From contig NZ_JAMXMY010000016.1 of the NCBI RefSeq assembly GCF_024055795.1, positions 62,001-126,000 of the forward strand: 64,000 nucleotides of DNA, in the 5' to 3' direction. Positions 53,041 to 59,711 of the stretch are shown here, in pieces. Each line of letters opens with the position of its first letter. Positions within the stretch are counted from its first letter, which is position 1. Source of the stretch: Actinoallomurus purpureus (GTDB taxonomy: Bacteria; Actinomycetota; Actinomycetes; Streptosporangiales; Streptosporangiaceae). A program made the translations under genes and the position numbers. The notes beneath the pieces are model-generated. The model saw only the letters and a list, made by a program, of their open reading frames with translations. It did not search any database and had not been told where the DNA came from.

Positions 53041-53673
53041 GTGCGCGTACAGCCCATATCGCCGTCTCTCCTGGTCGATGAGCTCGCCGATCGGATCGCG
53101 GCCCTCGCCGGAACGTCGTGGGCGCGGGTCGCGATCGACGGCGCCCCGCCCGCCCGTCCGGGCGACCTCGCGGACGCGCTCGTGGACCCCCTTCGCCTGC
53201 GCGGCCGTGAGGTCCTCCGGGTGTCCGCCGGGGGCTTCCTCCGCCCGGCGTCGCTGCGCTTCGAGTACGGCCGGGACGACCCGGACCTCTACTACACCGA
53301 CTGGCTCGACGAGGGCGGCCTGGTCCGCGAGGTGCTCGCCCCGCTCGAACCTGGCGGTACGGGACGGGTCCTGCCCAGCTTGTGGGACAGCGCCGCCGAC
53401 CGAGCCACCCGCGCCTCGTACGTCACGCTGCGCGAAGGCGGCGTGCTCCTCCTCGACGGAGCGCTCCTCCTCGGCCGGGGCCTGCGCTTCGACCACGTGG
53501 TCCACCTGTCGATATCCACGGCGGCGCTGGCCCGGCGAATCGACCCCGAACAGGAGTGGACCCTGCCCGCCTACGCCCGGTACGAGGATGAGGCGCAACC
53601 GGCGCAGGCCGCCGACGTCGTAATCCGCGTCGACGATCCGAGGCACCCCGCGCTGGTGGAGCGGCGGCCATGA
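53041..53673 (+). CDS. Uridine-kinase-like protein lacking the P-loop
   Basis: A 210-residue protein of the actinobacterial uridine kinase-like group: VAIDGAPPARPGDLADALVD at the place of the P-loop, then VLRVSAGGFLRPASLRFEYG, DDPDLYYTDWLDEGGLVREV and VLLLDGALLLGRGLRFDHVV. The Walker A lysine and Ser/Thr (normally GxGKT/S) are absent, so ATP-dependent phosphorylation as in uridine kinase is doubtful. The end LPAYARYEDEAQPAQAADVV is as in active relatives. GTG start with GAGG eight to nine bases upstream. No operon partner. Confidence 0.65.
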   Translation: MRVQPISPSLLVDELADRIAALAGTSWARVAIDGAPPARPGDLADALVDPLRLRGREVLRVSAGGFLRPASLRFEYGRDDPDLYYTDWLDEGGLVREVLAPLEPGGTGRVLPSLWDSAADRATRASYVTLREGGVLLLDGALLLGRGLRFDHVVHLSISTAALARRIDPEQEWTLPAYARYEDEAQPAQAADVVIRVDDPRHPALVERRP

Positions 53674-53823
53674 CCCGGCTCGCGGGCCGCCCGGGATCCG
53701 GCGTCGGCTTCCCGCACGACTTCCTGGCCAGGCCGATCACTAAAGCTGGAGTAGCAGGTCGCGCACTCCCGCACCCAGCCGGGACGATCCCTGGCTTGAC
53801 CGCGTTCTCGCTCCACAGCAGGA

Positions 53824-53918
53824 GCGGGCCCAGCGTGTGCTTTACAGGGGATCTTGCGGCTGGGGCAGGAGCAGCGGAAGACGGGCTCGGTCAGCGCACA
53901 CTCCGAAGCCACCGACAA
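53824..53918 (-). pseudogene. Relic of a SWIM zinc-finger protein
   Basis: The minus strand encodes EPVFRCSCPSRKIPCKAHAG, nearly the CxCx(n)CxH SWIM motif of a large actinobacterial protein family (usually CPSRKFPCKH). One residue is inserted before the final His, and the sequence on either side does not continue the family. It is a fragment within a degenerate stretch (53674-54041) that otherwise shows no gene. Confidence 0.4.
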
Positions 53919-54041
53919 GGTCTGACGAACAGGGGCCTCCAGCGCGGCCCGTGCGGCGTGGGGCGGCAGGCTACCGCGTGGCTACCACACCTCGAGTGCG
54001 GGGATGGCCACAATTTTCTTAGCCACTATCAGACGCTCTGA

Positions 54042-54212
54042 GGAGATGACGAGCTGGCCTATGTCGAGACCGCCGTTCGCGGTCTGGTCACGAGCAACCG
54101 GGACGGCATCGCTCGCCTCATCGACGTCTGGGAGTCGATCCGGACGTGCACCCTGTCCCAACGCGAATCGATCGAGCTCATCAAGAGAACGGCAGACGAA
54201 CAATGGACCTGA
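54042..54212 (+). pseudogene. C-terminal relic of an XRE/DUF5753 (Scr1-type) regulator
   Basis: Frame GDDELAYVETAVRGLVTSNR, then DGIARLIDVWESIRTCTLSQ and RESIELIKRTADEQWT-stop. This is the last ~56 residues of the HTH regulators that normally precede DUF397 genes; the HTH and most of the DUF5753 domain are gone, and an in-frame TGA sits at 54039-54041. Its stop overlaps the start of the first DUF397 gene, the usual layout of intact pairs. Confidence 0.65.
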
Positions 54213-54298
54213 ACAACGCGGACTGGCGCAAGTCACTGCGCAGTAACGTCAACGGCGGAAACTGCGTCGAGGTATGCGTCGCGGAGCAGGCGCGATAA
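54203..54298 (+). CDS. Mini DUF397 protein 1 (31 aa)
   Basis: MDLNNADWRKSLRS followed by NVNGGNCVEVCVAEQAR. It keeps the W-x-KS...GNCVEV signature of DUF397 but lacks the C-terminal half (VRDSK...F...W..F) of the usual 60-70 residues. DUF397 proteins work with XRE/DUF5753 regulators (as in BldB/WhiJ-type systems). Overlaps the regulator relic by 10 bases. Confidence 0.6.
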   Translation: MDLNNADWRKSLRSNVNGGNCVEVCVAEQAR

Positions 54299-54301
54299 CC
54301 C

Positions 54302-54397
54302 ATGGACCTGGACCACACCGACTGGCGCAAGTCACGGCGCAGCGGCACCAACGGCGGAAACTGCGTCGAGGTGCGCGTCGTGGAACAGGCCGAGTAA
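54302..54397 (+). CDS. Mini DUF397 protein 2 (31 aa)
   Basis: MDLDHTDWRKSRRS followed by GTNGGNCVEVRVVEQAE, the same length as the copy 3 bases upstream, and nearly identical in DNA over the second half. A tandem duplication of a 99-base unit explains it. Short like copy 1. Confidence 0.6.
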   Translation: MDLDHTDWRKSRRSGTNGGNCVEVRVVEQAE

Positions 54398-54425
54398 TCC
54401 CCTCGCGCGCGGTTCACGCCGGGGC

Positions 54426-54767
54426 TCAGGCGACGGCGTGGACCGCGCGAGCGGCCAGGAGGCGGCTGCGGAGCAGGATGCCCAGGTGCGTGGCGACCAC
54501 CATGCTGAGCGTGAAGAACAGGATCGAGTCGCCGAAGGCAGCCGGGCTGATGCGGTTCTCGACGAGGAACCGGCCCAGGTCCCGGGTGAACCAGTGCTGG
54601 CAGCCGTACACGAACAGCTGGCGCAGCGCGGTGATCAGGACCCAAAGGACGACGTACGGGTAACCGGCGTCGTACCAGCCCTTGCCCTCCTCGTCCACGC
54701 TCACGCGCAGCATCGCGCAGGCCAGCGCCCCGACCGCGATACGCCGGCCGGTGAGCGATCTCGCCAT
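54426..54767 (-). CDS. Small membrane protein of unknown function
   Basis: A 113-residue protein with two to three hydrophobic segments (YPYVVLWVLITALRQLFVYG, DSILFFTLSMVVATHLGILL). No family recognised. Its ATG follows the stop of the SnoaL-like gene directly (TGAATG), so it is translated by coupling and belongs to a two-gene operon. The N-terminus has a weak signal-like stretch (IAVGALACAMLRV). Confidence 0.55.
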   Translation of the reverse strand: MARSLTGRRIAVGALACAMLRVSVDEEGKGWYDAGYPYVVLWVLITALRQLFVYGCQHWFTRDLGRFLVENRISPAAFGDSILFFTLSMVVATHLGILLRSRLLAARAVHAVA

Positions 54768-55220
54768 TCACATCGTCGTCGCCGATGGGACTGCAGCCGG
54801 ATACCCCTCGCCGAAGACCATGCGGTGCCCGCGGGCCGTGTCCATGTATTCGCGGACCCGGTGGATCAGGCCGTCCCGGAGCTCGAAGACGAAGCAGTAG
54901 TCGTTGGCGTAGTGGTTGCCGTTGGCCAGAGTCGCCGTCATGGTCTCCTCGACGATCACCCGATCACCGTCGGCGTAGATCCCATGGAAGGTGACGGTGA
55001 CGTCCTGCACGAAGAAGCGGGCGAAGTCCTCGGCGAGGAAACGTACGATCGCCGTCTTGCCGACCATGTGGCTGGGGCCCTGCAGCGCGACGGCAGTGGC
55101 GTTCCCGGCGGGCGCCAGCCACTCGGCGTCCTCGGTGAAGACTGCGGCGATCCGGCCGGCGTCGTGGCTGGCGAACGCCTTCCAGGCGCTCTCGACGATG
55201 GTGCGGCTCTGCTGCGACAT
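54768..55220 (-). CDS. SnoaL-like / nuclear-transport-factor-2 fold protein
   Basis: A 150-residue single-domain protein of the NTF2-like superfamily: TIVESAWKAFASHDAGRIAA, FTEDAEWLAPAGN, VIVEETMTATLANGNHYAND, YCFVFELRDGLIHRVREYMD. Members are ketosteroid isomerase-like enzymes or polyketide cyclases and binding proteins; the catalytic role here is unknown. Upstream gene of a TGAATG-coupled pair with a small membrane protein. Confidence 0.8.
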   Translation of the reverse strand: MSQQSRTIVESAWKAFASHDAGRIAAVFTEDAEWLAPAGNATAVALQGPSHMVGKTAIVRFLAEDFARFFVQDVTVTFHGIYADGDRVIVEETMTATLANGNHYANDYCFVFELRDGLIHRVREYMDTARGHRMVFGEGYPAAVPSATTM

Positions 55221-55278
55221 GCCGCGACCCTAGGCGGGCACAGGCGGAGGGGCTGGCCGCTTTCCGCCCTCACCGCCG

Positions 55279-55425
55279 ATCACCGACATCGACATCGACA
55301 TCGACATCGACGACGGCGGGTACGGGCTGTCCGCGATGCGGGAGCGCGTCCGGCCGGCGGGCGGCACGGTCATCAGCGGATCGACCGAGGACGGCTGGCG
55401 GGTGCGCGCCCGGGTCGACCGGTGA
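55279..55425 (+). pseudogene. C-terminal relic of a sensor histidine kinase
   Basis: Frame GGYGLSAMRERVRPAGGTVI then SGSTEDGWRVRARVDR-stop is the G2-box end of NarL-group (HisKA_3) histidine kinases. Nothing upstream continues the ATPase domain; instead four tandem GACATC repeats (55285-55308) encode Asp-Ile pairs. No response regulator lies beside it. Confidence 0.6.
55285..55308. repeat. Hexanucleotide repeat (GACATC)x4
   Basis: Four exact GACATC units in a row, at the broken end of the histidine kinase relic. Confidence 0.9.
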
Positions 55426-55459
55426 GCGAGCCCGCCGACCCCGCCTTTCACTGGTTCGA

Positions 55460-56863
55460 TCAATGGTGGAAGCTCGTGCCGTCCTCGGGGCCCAACATCG
55501 GCCGGGGCTGCTTTCGCAACCACGGAATTAGGCTCTCCAGGTCCTCGACCAGCCTGTCGGCGAGGTCCAGAGAGAATCCGTTCCGGACCACGATCCGGAG
55601 TACTGCCAGGTCCTGGCGGTCGGCCGGGAAGGTGTAGGCCGGAACCACCCAGCCGAACTCCCGCAGCCGTCGAGAGACATCGAAGACGTCGAATTCGGTC
55701 ACCTCATCGGTGGTGGTGAAGGCGAGCACCGGTAGCTGGTCGCCGCGAGTGAGCAACTGGAAGCAGCCCATCGCCTCGATCCGCGCGGCCAGGTGCGTCG
55801 CGATGTCCCGGCTCGCCTGCTGGACGGCGCGATAACCCTGGTAGCCGAGCCGCAGGAAGTTGTAGTACTGCGCGACCACGTGCGCACCGGGCCTGGAGAA
55901 ATTGAGCGAGAATGTGGGCATGTCGCCGCCCAGATAGTTCACGCGCTCCACCAGTTCTTCGGGCAACACCTCGCGGTCGCGCCACAAAGCCCAGCCGACT
56001 CCCGGGTACACCAGCCCGTACTTGTGGCCGGAGGTGTTGATCGAGGCGACGCGGGGAAGCCGGAAGTCCCATACCAGGTCGGGATCCAGGAACGGTGCGA
56101 TCATGCCCCCGGATGCGCCGTCCACGTGGACGGGCACGTTCCACTCTGTGCGCTCCTCCAGCGCGTCGAGGGCGGCGCAGATCTCGGCGACCGGCTCGTA
56201 GCTGCCGTCCATCGTCGAGCCGAGGATGGCCACGACGCCGATGGTGTTCTCATCACACCGCGCGGCGGCTTCTTCTGCACTGAGATGGAACCGGTCACCG
56301 GCCATCGGCACCTGACGCGCCTCCACCTCCCAGAAATTGCAGAACTTCTCCCAGCACACCTGCACGTTGGTGCCCATCACCAGGTTAGGCCGAGCCCCGG
56401 CGGCGTACCGATCGGCATTGCGGTGCATCCAGCGACGCTTGAGTGCCATCCCGGCGAGCATGCATGCTTCACTCGATCCGGTCGTAGAGCAGCCGACTGC
56501 GGTGTCGGGGTCGGGAGCGTTCCATAGGTCGGCCAGTATCGCGACGCAGCGGCGCTCCAGTTCGGCCGCGTGAGGGTACTCGTCCTTGTCGATGATGTTC
56601 TTGTCGGCGGTCTCGGCCATGAGCGTGGCCGCCTGCGTTTCCATCCAGGTGGTCACGAACGTGGCGAGGTTCTGGCGGGAGTTACCATCCAGCATCATCT
56701 CGTCGTGGACGAGATGATAGGCGGTCGCCGGGGCCATCGGACGCTCGGGAAGCCGATGCCGTGGGAGGACGGTCTCGACACCGGATACCGGGTCCGCCTC
56801 CCCGAACAGCGGATTCACGTGTAGCGGCCGTTGACGGCCGTCCTCGCCCTTGTGCAACGCCAT
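55460..56863 (-). CDS. gadB: Glutamate decarboxylase
   Basis: A 467-residue group II PLP decarboxylase, the size of E. coli GadB (466). It converts glutamate to GABA and CO2, consuming a proton. The PLP lysine is in SINTSGHKYGLVYPGVGW (~280), the cofactor Asp in VHVDGASGGMIAPF, with CSTTGSSEACMLAGMALKRR near the N-terminal third and an active-site TFSLNFSRPG. The C-terminus ends in two histidines. AAGGAGG lies nine bases before the ATG. No glutamate/GABA antiporter is adjacent. The tnpB element begins only ~50 bases upstream of the start, probably separating the gene from its native promoter. Confidence 0.92.
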   Translation of the reverse strand: MALHKGEDGRQRPLHVNPLFGEADPVSGVETVLPRHRLPERPMAPATAYHLVHDEMMLDGNSRQNLATFVTTWMETQAATLMAETADKNIIDKDEYPHAAELERRCVAILADLWNAPDPDTAVGCSTTGSSEACMLAGMALKRRWMHRNADRYAAGARPNLVMGTNVQVCWEKFCNFWEVEARQVPMAGDRFHLSAEEAAARCDENTIGVVAILGSTMDGSYEPVAEICAALDALEERTEWNVPVHVDGASGGMIAPFLDPDLVWDFRLPRVASINTSGHKYGLVYPGVGWALWRDREVLPEELVERVNYLGGDMPTFSLNFSRPGAHVVAQYYNFLRLGYQGYRAVQQASRDIATHLAARIEAMGCFQLLTRGDQLPVLAFTTTDEVTEFDVFDVSRRLREFGWVVPAYTFPADRQDLAVLRIVVRNGFSLDLADRLVEDLESLIPWLRKQPRPMLGPEDGTSFHH

Positions 56864-56911
56864 CGGTCGTGACCTCCTTCGTCGGCTCGTTTGAGCCGCA
56901 AGCGTCTCTGA

Positions 56912-58933
56912 TCAGCTTAGGGATCCGTAGTCACATTGGAGTGTTGTGACTGGTGGATCTACCCACCGGGGTGGGGTGGCGTGGGCGTGCAGGTGGAAGC
57001 CTGCGCCCAGTGCCGCTCCCCTGGGCCGGTGCCGTGGGTGGTCCGGTCGGGTGGTGGGTGTGCTTGAGCTGATCGTGTGCACGATAGTTGTGCGTACGCC
57101 CTGGTACCGGCAGGCCGCGCGGGGCGGTCTGTGGTCCGTGTGAGCGTGTCCCTCCGGACGCTGACCCGCCGGCCTTTGGGGGCTGGGGGTGGAGGGTGCC
57201 CTGCGTCGCCTGGGCGCGGGGCGTGGGGATCTGGGCGGGGTGGGTCCGGTCTTGGACCGGTCACCCCCGCTGGCCTGAGAAAGTGCGGTCGGGGTGATGA
57301 CCGCACCGGTCTCGAGTTCGTCGATGACGCGGCCGATGGTCATCTGGCCGGTGGCGCGGTCGATGGTGGTGTTGTTTTGGTGGGTCAGGCCGCGGGCGGC
57401 GATACGGCGCCATGCGCCGTGGTCGCGGTCGCCCTGCCAGCCACAGTGCGGGTCGGGGCAGTACGCCCATTTCCATCCGGGTGTGGTGGGGCGGTCGGGT
57501 GCTTTGCAGTGCCGTAGCGGCAGTAGACACTGTGGACAGTGCTTGGAAGTGTTCTTCGGCGGGACGGTGACCACGGCGATACCGACCTCGGCGGCCAGGT
57601 GCCGCATGTTGCCGACGATCCGCCCGCGCACCGCTTGGGACAGGCGGGTGTTCATCGTGCGGCCCATGCCCTTGGCCTCCAGCGACCGCAGATCCTCCAC
57701 ATACATCACCGTCGCACCCGCGGCGATCGCCTGATCCACCGCCCACCGCGCCGCTGACCAGGCGAGTGCGTCGTTCAGGCCCGACCGGCGGTCGGCCACA
57801 TGCCCGCTCTCGGCTTTCACTACGGTGTGTTTGGCGACCAGGGCATGATCTGGGTCGCCATCGATCAGGTGTTCGTAGGCATCGGTCTTGGCGTGCAGGT
57901 GTTCGCCGTGGCGGCGCAGCCGGTGCTGACGGGCCATCACCCCGGCGGCCCTAAACATCGCCCCGGCCCCGAGTGCGGTGATGGTGCCGTCGGGGTACAA
58001 CCGGCACGGCCCCGCACTGAGCAGGGTGTTCAGACCCCAATCCACGCCCAACGCCGTCACGTGCCCGGCCCGTTCGGACTTGGGGACGGGGTAAGAGAAC
58101 GCCAGATCCGCGCGCACCTTGCTGCCGTGTGGGCGCAGCGTGGGCAGGTGCAGCACCGCATCAGGCGGGACGGTGGGCGGCAGCGTGAGCGGGCAGGCCA
58201 CCCAGGTCCAGTCGGCATACGAGCGCGGATCCGGGCGGGCGGGCAGTTGCACCCGCAGCAGGGCCCTGGCCGGGTTGTCCTCGGCGCGTTCCAGGGTGGC
58301 CTGCTGCCGGTCCACCGCGGCCAGCACCAGCATCCGCGCCACGCGCGGCGCGTCTTCCAGTTCGAACACATCGACCGGAAGCCGCCCATGACGGGCGACG
58401 AACGCGCTGATCTGCCTGGTGCGTGCCTTGATCACACCGCCGGGCAGACACCGACCATCAGGCACCGCCCCGCGAACGGCGTCCCACTCAACCGCCGTCC
58501 GCTTGTCCGGGTCGGCAGGCCAGGTTTGCAGGACCCCGCCGGTCAGTTCCGCCCGGTGCCGGGCACCGCGAAGGATCCGCCCGGCCTGTTCCTGAGCCAT
58601 CCGCACGATCCGGTCATTGACCTTGACCCCCTCGGGGACGGTCACGTCCCAGCCCAGCCTGCGCAACGCCATCCACGCATTCGACGGTAAGACGCGGCCC
58701 GCGCCATCCACCCCGGCGGCCAGCCCGGCCACGTCACGGGCGTTCCAATGCTCGGCCAGCAGACCGGCGGCCATCCCAGCGACCAAATCAGCGGCCCAGC
58801 CGACGCGCTCGGCCACCGTCCGGGCCGACAACACCTCACCGGTCTTCTCATCCGCCCCACCACGCAACAACACACGGGCGGTCGCGGTCCGGGCCACCTG
58901 ACCGACGGCCAGCGGAAGCTTACGGCTACTCAT
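56912..58933 (-). CDS. tnpB: TnpB-family RNA-guided nuclease/transposase protein
   Basis: A 673-residue TnpB with all RuvC parts: Asp in ALGVDWGLNTLL (~297), Glu in VMYVEDLRSLEAKG (~412), zinc ribbon CPQC...CPDPHC (~465-500) and the last Asp in GWQGDRDHGAWRRIA (~503). Common TnpBs have ~400 residues with the first Asp near 190; here ~100 extra residues lie before it. The last ~130 residues are Pro/Arg/His-rich and unlike protein, consistent with overlap by the structured guide (omega/reRNA) region at the gene's 3' end. ATG 58933 is used; an upstream ATG at 58999 is possible. No CRISPR array is near. Confidence 0.85.
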   Translation of the reverse strand: MSSRKLPLAVGQVARTATARVLLRGGADEKTGEVLSARTVAERVGWAADLVAGMAAGLLAEHWNARDVAGLAAGVDGAGRVLPSNAWMALRRLGWDVTVPEGVKVNDRIVRMAQEQAGRILRGARHRAELTGGVLQTWPADPDKRTAVEWDAVRGAVPDGRCLPGGVIKARTRQISAFVARHGRLPVDVFELEDAPRVARMLVLAAVDRQQATLERAEDNPARALLRVQLPARPDPRSYADWTWVACPLTLPPTVPPDAVLHLPTLRPHGSKVRADLAFSYPVPKSERAGHVTALGVDWGLNTLLSAGPCRLYPDGTITALGAGAMFRAAGVMARQHRLRRHGEHLHAKTDAYEHLIDGDPDHALVAKHTVVKAESGHVADRRSGLNDALAWSAARWAVDQAIAAGATVMYVEDLRSLEAKGMGRTMNTRLSQAVRGRIVGNMRHLAAEVGIAVVTVPPKNTSKHCPQCLLPLRHCKAPDRPTTPGWKWAYCPDPHCGWQGDRDHGAWRRIAARGLTHQNNTTIDRATGQMTIGRVIDELETGAVITPTALSQASGGDRSKTGPTPPRSPRPAPRRRRAPSTPSPQRPAGQRPEGHAHTDHRPPRAACRYQGVRTTIVHTISSSTPTTRPDHPRHRPRGAALGAGFHLHAHATPPRWVDPPVTTLQCDYGSLS
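56929..56951 (-). repeat. Hairpin at the 3' end of the TnpB element
   Basis: AGTCACA-N9-TGTGACT, inside the last codons of tnpB and 78 bases from the gadB ribosome-binding site. IS605-type ends carry such subterminal hairpins, and the guide RNA would end nearby. Confidence 0.5.
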
Positions 58934-59150
58934 ACGGCGCGACCCTGCGGACACTGCCCGGTCCCAGGCGGCAACCGTCGGGGGTGACGAGACATACACG
59001 TACCGTAGCGAACGGCATCGGCATTCCGCTCGGCGATTCGAAAATCTGAGCGAGGTCAGCCCGCAAAGCGTCGGCCATCCAGCGTCGACGCGTAATCGGG
59101 CGCGCCAAACGCTTCACCGCCTCCGAAAATGCAGCAACTCTAGGCCCCAT
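58926..59150 (-). CDS. Small ORF translationally coupled to tnpB
   Basis: A 74-residue frame: starts MGPRVAAFSEAVKRLARPIT, ends VTPDGCRLGPGSVRRVAPYE. Its stop lies 8 bases inside tnpB (TATGAGTAG junction), as for a coupled gene. AGG lies seven bases before its ATG and an AT-rich promoter-like stretch precedes it. No family recognised; it is not a Y1 or serine transposase. It may be the remnant or N-terminal helper of the element. Confidence 0.45.
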   Translation of the reverse strand: MGPRVAAFSEAVKRLARPITRRRWMADALRADLAQIFESPSGMPMPFATVRVCLVTPDGCRLGPGSVRRVAPYE

Positions 59151-59279
59151 AGCGGTACCTACATGACAAGAGGTAACACTGAAGATCTCTAAGCAAATCT
59201 GTGAGCCTGACAGGCGGCGCTTTAAGAAGAGGTATATGCGCCTTTTCGCCTGAAGCCCAGCAGCGCGGGCGCTGCCGAT

Positions 59280-59700
59280 GTCATTGCATCACGAACCCAC
59301 TCGGCGAGCCGCGACCGCAGTTCGCCCTCGCTCTGCCCGCCGACTAGCCTGCGCCCATGGCCGGGCGCCCGCCTGGGCGCTCGTCGGACCGCGTGGGAAC
59401 GGCCCGGCGCTGCGAGCGGCGATCGCGTGCACCGGCCTGGCGGGCAGCGCTTCGTCGCGTACCTGGTCGGGCGGAACCACCGCCTCCATGCCGACCGGGC
59501 CGAGCAGGCGCGGCTGCTGGCCGAGCAGACCGCACTGGCGAGCGAACGCCAGGCACAGGCGGCGCCCCTCGCCGAGTGCGGCCGCCGGCAGCCACGGTAC
59601 GGGCGGATTCCGCCATCACCTGACGTTCACGCCCTGGCCGACCGCCGGTGACGGGGAGTTGGTCTCCGGTCGTTTCACTCGCCCTGCTTCCTCATGATCG
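59280..59700 (+). other. Degenerate region, possible histidine-kinase linker relic
   Basis: About 420 bases without an intact gene. One frame reads FVAYLVGRNHRLHADRAEQA then RLLAEQTALASERQAQ, the kind of TM-plus-coiled linker found before HisKA_3 domains, but it frameshifts at once (no ELHD box follows). Assignment is weak. Confidence 0.25.
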
Positions 59701-59711
59701 GGAGATAGGCG

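Larger units (their letters stand above)
56912..59150 (-). mobile_element. Stand-alone TnpB element (IS605/IS1341-like)
   Basis: A tnpB gene without a tnpA, together with a small coupled frame, lying between gadB and a degenerate region. The 3' end has a hairpin (56929-56951). Exact ends and target duplication cannot be fixed by eye; AT-rich sequence at ~59155-59240 is a candidate left end. Confidence 0.5.

Noticed and set aside
54181-54771. 196-residue minus-strand frame over the DUF397 genes
   Set aside because: Repeats such as ACSxTHTSTQFPP are antisense translations of the duplicated DUF397 units; the true minus-strand gene is the 113-residue membrane protein.
56912-58933. TnpB as a Cas12-type CRISPR effector
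   Set aside because: RuvC layout and zinc ribbon suit both, but there is no direct-repeat array and no cas1, cas2 or cas6 in the window.
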